From Bacteroides reticulotermitis JCM 10512 (GTDB lineage Bacteria; Bacteroidota; Bacteroidia; Bacteroidales; Bacteroidaceae): 64,000 nt of DNA. The translations under genes and the position numbers were made by a program. The notes under the pieces were generated by a model. The model searched no databases, was not told where the DNA came from, and saw nothing but the letters and a program-made list of their open reading frames with translations. Where the stretch lies: contig NZ_BAIV01000012.1 of the NCBI RefSeq assembly GCF_000517545.1, positions 62,001-126,000 on the forward strand, read 5' to 3'. The first letter of the stretch is position 1, and the number at the start of each line of letters is the position of its first letter. Shown one piece after another: positions 19,356 through 28,682 of the stretch.

Positions 19356-20947
19356 ATGCAAGAAATACATTTTATAGAACCGTCGGCACTACATAATGAA
19401 ATGCTACGCTTACGGAACGAAAAGCAGATGGACTTTCTCGTAAGCCTTACCGGTATGGACTGGGGAACGGCTGACGAAAAAGACACACCGGAGACTCTTC
19501 GCGGATTAGGGGTAGTTTACCACCTGGAATCCACTGCAACCGGTGAACGTACAGCTATCAGTACCGCGACACTAGATCGCGAAAAGCCCGAACTTCCATC
19601 AGTAACTGACCTGTGGAAAATAGCAGACTTCTACGAACGAGAAGTATTCGACTTCTATGGCATTGTCTTCATCGGCCACCCCGATATGCGTCGTTTATAT
19701 CTGCGCAATGACTGGGTAGGTTATCCGATGCGTAAAGACAACGATCCGGAAAAAGACAATCCGCTTCGTATGGATAACGAAGTCGTAGAAGATACAACGA
19801 CAGAAATAGAACTGAACTCGGATGGTACTATCAAAGACAAATCGGTACTACTTTTCGGAGAAGAAGAATATGTGGTTAATATCGGACCGCAGCACCCTGC
19901 AACGCATGGTGTAATGCGCTTCCGCGTATCACTTGAAGGCGAAACCATTCGTAAAATCGATGCCAACTGTGGATATATCCACCGAGGTATTGAAAAGATG
20001 AATGAAAGCCTGACCTACCCACAGACACTGGCACTAACCGACCGTCTTGACTACTTAGGAGCTCATCAAAATCGTCATGCACTATGTATGTGTATTGAGA
20101 ATGCAATGGGAGTTGAGGTTAGCGAACGCGTACAATACATCCGTACCATTATGGATGAGTTGCAACGTATAGACTCTCACTTGCTATACTACGCTTGTTT
20201 GGCTATGGATATGGGAGCATTGACTGCTTTCTTCTATGGTTTCCGTGATCGCGAACGGATCCTTGATATCTTTGAGGAGACAACAGGCGGACGTTTGATA
20301 CAGAACTATAACACCATCGGTGGCGTACAGGCAGATATTCACCCGAACTTTGTAAAACGGGTAAAAGAATTCATTCCATATCTGCGCGGTATTATCCACG
20401 AATATCATGATATATTCACCGGTAACATTATCACCCAGACTCGTTTGAAAGGTGTTGGAATCATAAGCCGCGAAGATGCCATTTCTTTCGGTTGCACCGG
20501 AGGTACGGGACGTGCTTCGGGATGGTCTTGCGACGTTCGTAAGCGAATACCTTACGGTGTATATGACAAAGTCGACTTCAAAGAAATCTTTATACAGAAG
20601 GTGATTCATTTGCCCGCTATCTGGTCCGCATGGACGAGATTATGGAAAGTCTGAAAATCATAGAACAATTGATAGACAATATTCCGGAAGGATCCTACCA
20701 AGAGAAAATGAAACCGATTATCCGTGTTCCTGAAGGCCGTTATTACACTGCTGTAGAAGGTAGCCGCGGAGAATTTGGCGTATTCCTTGAGAGTCATGGA
20801 GATAAGACACCTTATCGTCTACACTACCGCTCTACCGGTTTGCCGCTTGTAGCTGCTATTGACACTATTTGCCGGGAAACTAAGATTGCCGACTTGATTG
20901 CTATCGGCGGAACATTGGATTATATAGTACCTGATATTGATAGATAA
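19356..20947 (+). CDS. nuoC/nuoD: Fused NADH-quinone oxidoreductase subunits C and D, frameshifted in this sequence
   Basis: The N-terminal ~140 residues are the NuoC (30 kDa) domain, with [19 protein letters not shown], and the rest is NuoD (49 kDa), starting near [15 protein letters not shown] (residue about 170) and including the [13 protein letters not shown] region that helps form the quinone site. Such C-D fusions are common in Bacteroidota and in enterobacteria. A one-base deletion near 20589-20592 (a T run) shifts the frame: VDFKEI is followed by FIQKVIHL in one frame, while the true continuation [17 protein letters not shown] lies in the next. Restoring one T joins the two parts into a protein of normal length ending IVPDIDR. 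The rest of the operon is intact in order, so I treat the break as probable sequence error. Confidence 0.9.
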
Positions 20948-22028
20948 AATTATGTTCGACTTTAGTATAGTAACAAACTGGATACATGCGCTACTCACCT
21001 CTGTTATGTCAGAGGGTTTAGCCATTTTTATAGAATGTGTGGTTATCGGTGTGTGCATTATTGCGCTGTACGCCATCCTGGCTATCATATTGATCTACAT
21101 GGAACGTAAAGTTTGTGGGTTCTTCCAGTGCCGACTCGGTCCCAACCGTGTAGGTAAATGGGGTTCCATTCAAGTTCTTTGCGACGTTCTCAAAATGCTT
21201 ACGAAGGAAATCTTCACACCAAAGAATGCCGACCGTTTCCTTTATGGGCTGGCTCCATTCATGGTTCTTATCGCCTCGTTCCTCACATTTGCCTGTCTTC
21301 CTTTTAATAAAGGAGCAGTGATTCTGGACTTTAACGTAGGAGTTTTCTTCTTGTTAGCTGCTTCCAGCATTGGAGTAGTAGGTATTCTGCTTGCCGGATG
21401 GAGTAGTAATAATAAGTTCTCTTTGATTGGTGCCATGCGAAGCGGTGCACAGATCATCAGCTATGAGCTGTCTGTTGGACTGAGCATCATGACGATGGTT
21501 GTACTTATGGGAACGATGCAATTCTCTCAAGTAGTAGAAAGCCAAGCTAATGGCTGGTTTATTTTCAAAGGACATATTCCTGCCGTTATTGCCTTTATCA
21601 TTTATCTGATTGCCGGTAATGCTGAATGTAACCGTGGTCCATTCGACCTTCCCGAAGCGGAAAGTGAATTGACAGCCGGATACCATACAGAATACTCCGG
21701 TATGCACTTCGGTTTCTTCTACCTGGCTGAATACCTGAACTTATTCATTGTAGCGAGTGTAGCTGCCACTATTTTCCTTGGAGGCTGGATGCCTTTCCAT
21801 GTGGTTGGTCTGGATGGATTCAACGCGATCATGGATTATATCCCCGGCTTTATCTGGTTCTTCGGCAAAGCATTCTTTGTCGTATTCCTACTCATGTGGA
21901 TCAAATGGACATTCCCACGCTTGCGTATCGACCAAATCCTGAAACTGGAATGGCAATATTTGATTCCTATTTCTATGGCAAACCTACTTCTGATGGCACT
22001 TTGTGTTGCTTTCGGACTGCACTTCTAA
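20937..22028 (+). CDS. nuoH: NADH-quinone oxidoreductase subunit H
   Basis: This 363-residue inner-membrane subunit of complex I forms part of the quinone chamber. Family motifs are clear: [18 protein letters not shown] after the second helix, and [20 protein letters not shown], the loop that faces the quinone tunnel. About eight transmembrane helices are predicted from hydrophobic stretches. The start overlaps the end of nuoCD by 11 bases; an ATG at 20952 ([10 protein letters not shown]) is an alternative. nuoI follows after 10 bases. Confidence 0.95.
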   Translation: MIDKIMFDFSIVTNWIHALLTSVMSEGLAIFIECVVIGVCIIALYAILAIILIYMERKVCGFFQCRLGPNRVGKWGSIQVLCDVLKMLTKEIFTPKNADRFLYGLAPFMVLIASFLTFACLPFNKGAVILDFNVGVFFLLAASSIGVVGILLAGWSSNNKFSLIGAMRSGAQIISYELSVGLSIMTMVVLMGTMQFSQVVESQANGWFIFKGHIPAVIAFIIYLIAGNAECNRGPFDLPEAESELTAGYHTEYSGMHFGFFYLAEYLNLFIVASVAATIFLGGWMPFHVVGLDGFNAIMDYIPGFIWFFGKAFFVVFLLMWIKWTFPRLRIDQILKLEWQYLIPISMANLLLMALCVAFGLHF

Positions 22029-22038
22029 TTAAATAATT

Positions 22039-22527
22039 ATGGAATATAAAGATCAGAAATATACGTATTTAGGTGGGTTGGTGCACGGCATCAGCACCTT
22101 AATGACGGGTATGAAGACAAGCATTAAGGTATACTTTCGCAAGAAGGTAACCGAACAGTACCCCGAAAACCGGAAAGAACTGAAAATGTTCGACCGTTTC
22201 CGCGGTTCGCTGACCATGCCCCATAACGAGAATAACGAGCATCGTTGTATTGCTTGTGGATTATGCCAAACAGCATGTCCGAACGATACGATCACGATCA
22301 TTAGTGAAATGATCGAAACAGAGGAAGGCAAGAAGAAGAAAATACTTGCTAAGTATGAGTACGACTTAGGTTCTTGTATTTTCTGTCAGCTCTGTGTCAA
22401 CGCTTGTCCGCATGATGCGATCACGTTCGACCAAGATTTTGAGCAAGCCGTTTTCGACCGTTCAAAGCTCCTTTTGAAGCTTAACCATGAAGGTAGTAAA
22501 GTAATTGAAAAGAAAAAAGAAAATTAG
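22039..22527 (+). CDS. nuoI: NADH-quinone oxidoreductase subunit I
   Basis: This 162-residue ferredoxin-like subunit carries two 4Fe-4S clusters (N6a and N6b) in the peripheral arm of complex I. Both CxxCxxCxxxCP motifs are visible: CIACGLCQTACPNDTI and CIFCQLCVNACPHDAI. The N-terminal helix (GISTLMTGMKTSIKVYFRKK) is the usual membrane-surface anchor. Spacing to nuoH is 10 bases and to nuoJ 2 bases. Because NuoE, F and G are absent from this operon, this is the outermost Fe-S protein encoded here, and a ferredoxin-like donor might deliver electrons to it. Confidence 0.95.
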   Translation: MEYKDQKYTYLGGLVHGISTLMTGMKTSIKVYFRKKVTEQYPENRKELKMFDRFRGSLTMPHNENNEHRCIACGLCQTACPNDTITIISEMIETEEGKKKKILAKYEYDLGSCIFCQLCVNACPHDAITFDQDFEQAVFDRSKLLLKLNHEGSKVIEKKKEN

Positions 22528-22529
22528 AT

Positions 22530-23042
22530 ATGGAATCAACACTTCAAACGGTAGTATTCTACTTTCTGGCAGCATTTATTATTATGATGTCCATTATGAC
22601 GGTGACGACTCAGCGTATTGTACGCTCAGCGACATATCTGCTCTTTGTGCTTTTCGGCACAGCCGGCATTTATTTCCTGCTGGGTTATACATTCCTAGGG
22701 TCTGTTCAAGTGATAGTTTATGCCGGCGGTGTCGTCGTGCTTTATGTGTTCTCTATTCTGCTTACCAGTGGAGAAAGCGATCGTGCCGAACGGCTGAAAC
22801 GTAGCAGGTTGCTGACCGGATTGTTCACGGTCATTATCGGTGCAGCGATTGTTTTATTTGTCGTTCTCAAGCATAAGTTCCTGCAAACAGGTAACCTGCT
22901 TCCGCAAGAGATAAGCATTCACTCCATCGGACATGCGCTATTGAGTAGTGATAAGTACGGCTACGTATTGCCTTTCGAAGCAGTCAGCATCTTGTTGTTG
23001 GCATGTATCGTCGGAGGTATTATGATTGCCCGTAAAAGATAG
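22530..23042 (+). CDS. nuoJ: NADH-quinone oxidoreductase subunit J
   Basis: This 170-residue membrane subunit of complex I shows five hydrophobic helices. The conserved segment LGYTFLGSVQVIVYAGGVVVLYVFSIL contains the pi-bulge helix typical of NuoJ. The gene starts 2 bases after nuoI and ends 35 bases before nuoK. Length is normal. No break is seen. Confidence 0.93.
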   Translation: MESTLQTVVFYFLAAFIIMMSIMTVTTQRIVRSATYLLFVLFGTAGIYFLLGYTFLGSVQVIVYAGGVVVLYVFSILLTSGESDRAERLKRSRLLTGLFTVIIGAAIVLFVVLKHKFLQTGNLLPQEISIHSIGHALLSSDKYGYVLPFEAVSILLLACIVGGIMIARKR

Positions 23043-23077
23043 AATCAAGTATTAACCGTCAAATATAGAATTTGAAT

Positions 23078-23385
23078 ATGATACACATGGAATATTATTT
23101 GGTAGTATCTACCATCATGTTATTTGCGGGAATCTACGGATTCTTCACCCGCCGAAATACGCTGGCCATCCTGATTTCTATAGAGTTAATGCTGAACGCT
23201 ACAGATATAAACTTCGCTGTGTTCAATCGTTTTCTCTTTCCGGAAGGACTGGAGGGGCATTTCTTCGCTTTATTCTCCATCGCTATATCGCTGCGGAGAC
23301 TGCGATAGCCATTGCCATTATGATTAACATTTACCGAAACCTGCGCAACATCCAAGTTCGGAACCTGGATGGTTTGAAATGGTAA
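23078..23385 (+). CDS. nuoK: NADH-quinone oxidoreductase subunit K, frameshifted in this sequence
   Basis: NuoK is a three-helix proton-channel subunit of complex I, normally about 102 residues. I start at the ATG of MIHMEYYLVVSTIM (23078); a TTG six bases earlier is unlikely. The second-helix Glu (ISIELMLNATDINF) is present. After EGHFFALFSIAI a one-base deletion near 23284-23289 shifts the frame; the other frame continues AAETAIAIAIMINIYRN and ends VRNLDGLKW at 23385, the expected C-terminus. Adding one base in the CTATATCG stretch restores the normal length. Confidence 0.9.
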
Positions 23386-23463
23386 CGGTGAGATAATCAA
23401 TGCCGGATTTAATCCGGATGGATATAAAGTAAGAATAAATAATAAGTTATTAAAATAATTTGT

Positions 23464-25373
23464 ATGGAACTAACAATCCTGATACTCCTTCTTCCCTTCC
23501 TTTCCTTCCTAATACTAGGAATCGGAGGTAAATGGATGTCACACCGGACAGCAGGTACTATCGGTACGCTAGTACTGGGAGCAGTAGCCGTACTTTCGTA
23601 CGTCACCGCTTTTCAATACTTCACGGCCCCGCGCCTGGAAGACGGTACATTCGCCACACTAATGCCTTACAACTTTACGTGGCTTCCTTTTACTGAGACA
23701 TTACATTTCGATTTGGGCATTTTGCTCGATCCTATATCTGTAATGATGTTGATCGTAATCACCACCGTATCATTAATGGTACATATTTACTCTTTCAGTT
23801 ATATGAAAGGTGAAAAGGGCTTTCAACGTTATTACGCTTTTCTGTCGCTATTTACCATGTCAATGCTTGGGCTGGTGGTTGCAACAAACATCTTCCAAAT
23901 GTACCTTTTCTGGGAATTGGTAGGTGTCAGTTCTTATCTGCTGATTGGTTTCTACTATACGAAGCCGGAAGCAGTGGCAGCTTCAAAGAAAGCATTTATT
24001 GTAACCCGCTTCGCTGACTTAGGCTTCCTGATCGGTATTCTTATTTACGGATACTATGGCGGTACATTCGGCTTCACTCCGGATACGATGTCCTTAATCA
24101 CCGGTGGTGCTTCGATGCTACCTTTGGCTTTGGGACTGATGTTTATCGGTGGTGCCGGTAAGAGTGCCATGTTCCCGTTGCACATCTGGTTACCGGATGC
24201 AATGGAAGGCCCGACTCCGGTCAGTGCATTGATCCATGCAGCTACTATGGTTGTTGCCGGTGTATATCTGGTAGCCCGTATGTTCCGCTGTTTATCGCCT
24301 ATGCCCCGGACACCTTGCATATTGTTGGCTGGGTAGGAGCATTTACCGCACTCTTTGCCGCGAGCATTGCTTGCGTACAGACAGATATTAAGCGCGTACT
24401 AGCCTTCTCGACTATTTCGCAGATTGGCTTTATGATGGTAGCTTTAGGTGTATGTACATCTGCTGATCCCCATCATGGTGGATTAGGATACATGGCTTCC
24501 ATGTTCCACTTGTTCACGCACGCTATGTTTAAAGCCTTGCTCTTCCTAGGAGCCGGTAGCATTATCCACGCTGTACACTCGAACGAAATGTCTGACATGG
24601 GTGGCTTACGGAAATACATGCCAATCACACACTGGACATTCCTTATTGCTTGTCTTGCGATTGCAGGTATACCTCCATTCTCCGGTTTCTTCTCGAAAGA
24701 TGAGATTCTGGCAGCCTGCTTCCAATTTAGTCCGGCAATGGGATGGATTATGACAGTTATCGCTGCTATGACAGCATTCTATATGTTCCGTCTTTATTAT
24801 GGTATTTTCTGGGGAAGTGAACCTGCTAGCCGTACGGCAGCCGGACACGAAGGACACGGACACCATACTCCACACGAGAGTCCGTTGGCTATGACCTTCC
24901 CATTGATATTCTTAGCTATCGTAACTTGTGTAGCCGGATTTATTCCATTCGGTCACTTCATCAGTTCGAACGGAGAGTCTTATTCCATCCACCTCGACCC
25001 ACAAGTCGCAATTACAAGTGTAGTTATTGCTATTATCTCGATCGCAGTTGCTACTTGGATGTATAAGGGCGCTAAGCAACCGGTAGCAGACTCGTTAGCG
25101 AAACGTTTCAAGAAACTGCATTCGGCAGCTTCACACCGTTTCTATATCGATGAAGTATACCAGTTCATCACGCACAAGATAATTTTCCGCGGCATCTCTG
25201 CTCCTATTGCTTGGTTTGACCGCCATGTAGTAGATGGTTTCTTCGATTTCCTTGCTTGGGCTACGAATACCACAAGCGATGAGATTCGTGGTTTGCAAAG
25301 CGGACAAGTGCAACAATATGCGTATGTATTCCTTTGCGGAGCACTTGCGCTTATCCTACTATTAATCTTATAA
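23464..25373 (+). CDS. nuoL: NADH-quinone oxidoreductase subunit L, frameshifted in this sequence
   Basis: NuoL is the large antiporter-like proton-pumping subunit at the tip of the complex I membrane arm, with a long lateral helix near its C-terminus. Conserved stretches include FWELVGVSSYLLIGFYY, LPDAMEGPTPVSALIHAATMV and FSTISQIGFMM. A one-base deletion at about 24285 (CCC read as CC) breaks ARMF from PLFIAYAPDTLHIVGWVGAF. Both parts together give about 636 residues, normal for NuoL. The neighbouring nuoM starts 13 bases after the stop. The break is most simply a sequence error in a homopolymer. Confidence 0.92.
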
Positions 25374-25385
25374 AGACAGAACGAT

Positions 25386-26870
25386 ATGAATTTCTTATCA
25401 ATCTTTGTACTTATCCCCTTGCTGATGCTAGCCGCGCTCTGGGCCGTCCGAGGAATCAAAGCGATCCGGGGGGTTATGGTTATCGGTTCAACGGCACTTC
25501 TGATTGCCTCCGTTGTACTCACATTCCTCTACTTGGGAGAACGTAGTGCCGGAAACGCAGCAGAGATGCTATTCCGCGCGGACACAATTTGGTACGCACC
25601 ACTCAATATAGCATATTCGGTAGGTGTAGACGGAATCTCGGTAGCCATGCTATTGTTGTCCGCCATCATCGTGTTCACCGGTACTTTCGCTTCTTGGCGT
25701 TTGCAACCGCTCACCAAAGAATATTTCCTATGGTTTACTTTACTTTCCATGGGTGTATTCGGGTTCTTTATCTCCATCGACTTGTTTACGATGTTTATGT
25801 TCTACGAAATAGCGTTGATTCCGATGTACCTGCTAATCGGTGTTTGGGGATCGGGACGTAAAGAATACTCAGCGATGAAACTAACCCTTATGCTTATGGG
25901 TGGTTCGGCTTTCTTGCTGATCGGTATTCTGGGAATCTATTTCGGTTCAGGAGCAACAACCATGAACCTGCTTGAAATTGCTCATTTAAACAATATACCT
26001 TTTGGACAACAATGCATCTGGTTCCCGCTTACCTTCTTAGGTTTCGGTGTACTTGGCGCTTTATTCCCATTCCACACATGGAGCCCCGACGGTCATGCTT
26101 CCGCTCCGACTGCCGTATCCATGCTTCACGCAGGAGTATTGATGAAACTGGGAGGTTACGGATGTTTCCGCATCGCAATCTATCTGATGCCGGAAGCTGC
26201 TAACGAACTGTCATGGATCTTCCTGATCCTAACAGGTATTTCTGTTGTTTACGGTGCTTTCTCAGCTTGCGTACAGACAGACTTGAAATACATCAACGCT
26301 TATTCTTCCGTGTCACACTGCGGATTGGTACTTTTCGCAATCCTGATGCTAAATCAGACTGCTGCAACAGGTGCTATCCTCCAGATGCTTTCACACGGTT
26401 TGATGACAGCCTTGTTCTTTGCGCTTATCGGTATGATTTACGGACGTACACATACACGTGACGTTCGCGAATTATCGGGATTAATGAAAGTGATGCCATT
26501 CCTCAGTATATGTTATGTTATCGCCGGACTCGCCAATCTCGGTTTGCCGGGACTGAGTGGTTTCATTGCTGAAATGACGATTTTTGTAGGTTCGTTCCAG
26601 AATGCAGATGCATTCCACCGTACCCTTACAGTTATCGCATGTTCTTCCATCGTGATTACAGCGGTTTATATCCTCCGTTTGGTAGGAAAGATTCTGTATG
26701 GTACTTGTACAAACAAGCATCACTTGGAACTGACCGACGCGACTTGGGATGAGCGTGTAGCTGTAATCTGTCTAATTGTTTGTGTAGCCGGATTGGGTTT
26801 ACTTCCTTTCTGGATAAGCAATATGATCGGCGATAGTGTGTTACCAGTTGTTTCTCAACTGATTCCTTAA
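25386..26870 (+). CDS. nuoM: NADH-quinone oxidoreductase subunit M
   Basis: This 494-residue antiporter-like proton-pumping subunit of complex I is intact. The conserved motifs include FFISIDLFTMFMFYEIALIP with the essential helix-5 Glu, LPFHTWSPDGHASAPTAVS-type sequence (here PFHTWSPDGHASAPTAVS) and YSSVSHCGLVL. About 14 transmembrane helices are expected. It lies between nuoL and nuoN with short gaps. Confidence 0.95.
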   Translation: MNFLSIFVLIPLLMLAALWAVRGIKAIRGVMVIGSTALLIASVVLTFLYLGERSAGNAAEMLFRADTIWYAPLNIAYSVGVDGISVAMLLLSAIIVFTGTFASWRLQPLTKEYFLWFTLLSMGVFGFFISIDLFTMFMFYEIALIPMYLLIGVWGSGRKEYSAMKLTLMLMGGSAFLLIGILGIYFGSGATTMNLLEIAHLNNIPFGQQCIWFPLTFLGFGVLGALFPFHTWSPDGHASAPTAVSMLHAGVLMKLGGYGCFRIAIYLMPEAANELSWIFLILTGISVVYGAFSACVQTDLKYINAYSSVSHCGLVLFAILMLNQTAATGAILQMLSHGLMTALFFALIGMIYGRTHTRDVRELSGLMKVMPFLSICYVIAGLANLGLPGLSGFIAEMTIFVGSFQNADAFHRTLTVIACSSIVITAVYILRLVGKILYGTCTNKHHLELTDATWDERVAVICLIVCVAGLGLLPFWISNMIGDSVLPVVSQLIP

Positions 26871-26894
26871 TTCATAATTCTTAATTATAAAAAA

Positions 26895-28333
26895 ATGGAT
26901 TATTCACAATTTCTATATATGCGAGAAGAGCTGTCGCTCATTGCCGTTCTGGTAATCGTATTTTTGGCAGACCTCTTCGTATCCCCGGACTCTCGTAAGC
27001 CCAAAGGGATCCCTGCATGGTACACAATGCTACCGGTAATCTTATTGGTTATACACACAGCGATCAATTTGATACCGGGTACGGCAACCGATCTTTTCGG
27101 TGGCATGTACCACTACGTACCCATGCACACAGTCATTAAGTCCGTATTAAACGTAGGTACGATCATCGTATTCTTGATGGCACATGAATGGTTGAAACGC
27201 GACGACACCTCGTTTAAGCAAGGTGAGTTCTATGTATTGACCCTTTCTACATTGTTGGGTATGTATCTGATGATCTCTGCCGGACACTTCCTGATGTTCT
27301 TTATCGGTTTGGAAACAGCTTCTATTCCGATGGCAGCTTTAGTTGCTTTCGAGAAATACCGTCATAACTCAGCAGAAGCCGGTGCGAAATACATCTTATC
27401 AGCATTGTTCTCCAGTGCGTTGCTTCTGTTTGGTTTGTCTATGATTTACGGAACCTCAGGTACGCTTTACTTCGATGACCTACCGAGCTTTATCAATGGA
27501 AGTCCTTTACAGATCATGGCATTTGTATTCTTCTTCACAGGTATGGCCTTTAAGCTCTCGCTCGTGCCTTTCCACCTCTGGACGGCCGACGTTTACGAAG
27601 GCGCTCCGACTACTGTGACAGCTTATCTGAGTGTGATCTCTAAGGGATCGGCAGCTTTCGTTCTGCTGACTCTTCTGATCAAGGTGTTCGCACCGATGAT
27701 TGCCAACTGGCAAGAAGTACTCTTCTGGATTGCTATCGCATCAATCACAATTGCCAATATCTTTGCAGTACGTCAACAGAACATCAAGCGTCTGATGGCT
27801 TTCTCCAGTATTTCGCAAGCAGGATACATCTTGCTCGGTATTATCGGAGGTACGGCACTGGGTATGACTTCACTGGTATATTATGTATTGGTGTATGCAG
27901 TTGCCAACTTAGCTGTATTCGGCATCATCGCCATTATTGAACTCAGAAGTAAGAAGGTTGCAATCGAAGATTACGCCGGACTATATAAGACGAACCCGAA
28001 GTTATCTTTCCTGATGACTATAGCATTATTCTCGCTAGCCGGTATTCCTCCGTTCGCAGGCTTCTTCTCGAAGTTCTTTATATTCATGCTGCCTTCGATG
28101 CCGGATTCCATTTATTGGTATTCATCGCATTGGTTAACACGGTAATCTCATTGTACTACTACTTGCTTATTGTGAAAGCAATGTATATCACTCCATCGGA
28201 AAATCCAATTCCGACATTCCGCAGTGACAATTACACGAAGCTAGGTTTGGCACTTTGTACATTAGGCATCATTGGTTTGGGTATTGCAAGTATTGTATAC
28301 CAATCAATCGACAAACTGTCTTTCGGTTTATAA
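26895..28333 (+). CDS. nuoN: NADH-quinone oxidoreductase subunit N, frameshifted in this sequence
   Basis: NuoN is the third antiporter-like pump subunit of complex I and the last gene of the operon. Motifs include [39 protein letters not shown] and [14 protein letters not shown] one-base deletion near 28088-28089 (GG read as G) breaks FSKFFIFM from [21 protein letters not shown]; the second part ends at 28333. Rejoined, the protein is about 480 residues, normal for the family. A strong terminator follows at 28361. Confidence 0.92.
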
Positions 28334-28360
28334 TCGCACGACATTCCTCTATATATGAAG

Positions 28361-28395
28361 ACGGTTCGGGAGTTTTATTCCCGGACCGTTTTTTT
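28361..28395 (+). terminator. Rho-independent terminator of the nuo operon
   Basis: An 11-base stem, ACGGTTCGGGA paired with TCCCGGACCGT (one G-T wobble), has a 7-base loop and is followed by seven T residues. It lies 27 bases after the nuoN stop. Confidence 0.9.
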
Positions 28396-28682
28396 ATGCT
28401 CAATCGCTATCCTTCTTTTAATAAGATACACACTGTTTCAACACCGTGTCGCAACAGTGTACGCAACTGTCACAACTATGACAACGACCTAAAAAACGGC
28501 CTAGCATAAGCTAGCACGCGTCTACATTTTTATATAGTAACGAAAGAGCTCTATCGGCGAGAAGCCTCCAGTCGCGTATACACAGAAATGTAATACATAT
28601 GTAAGCAAAGTGTATCAGCTCCTTATCATCAACGTAACGTTTCCTTCTCAACTTTGCATCGTCTTAAGAAACATAGCAAAAT
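28396..28682 (+). promoter_or_regulatory. Upstream region of the TonB receptor with repeated TGTnnCAAC 9-mers
   Basis: No gene is seen in this gap. Five related 9-mers occur at 28434 (TGTTTCAAC), 28447 (TGTCGCAAC), 28459 (GTACGCAAC), 28468 (TGTCACAAC) and 28477 (TATGACAAC); the last three are contiguous. Such direct repeats often form operators for OmpR/PhoB-type regulators, but the 9-base period differs from the 11-base period of classical Pho boxes. No clear TAnnTTTG promoter element is found between them and the start codon at 28683. Confidence 0.4.

Noticed and set aside
19356..28333. Genuine pseudogenisation of the Nuo operon
   Set aside because: Each break is a single missing base in a short homopolymer, and the sequence beyond it remains fully conserved in the next frame; decay would also leave stops and substitutions.
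28434..28485. Classical Pho box
   Set aside because: The repeat period is 9-13 bases rather than the regular 11 bases, and the core TGTnnCAAC differs from CTGTCAT.
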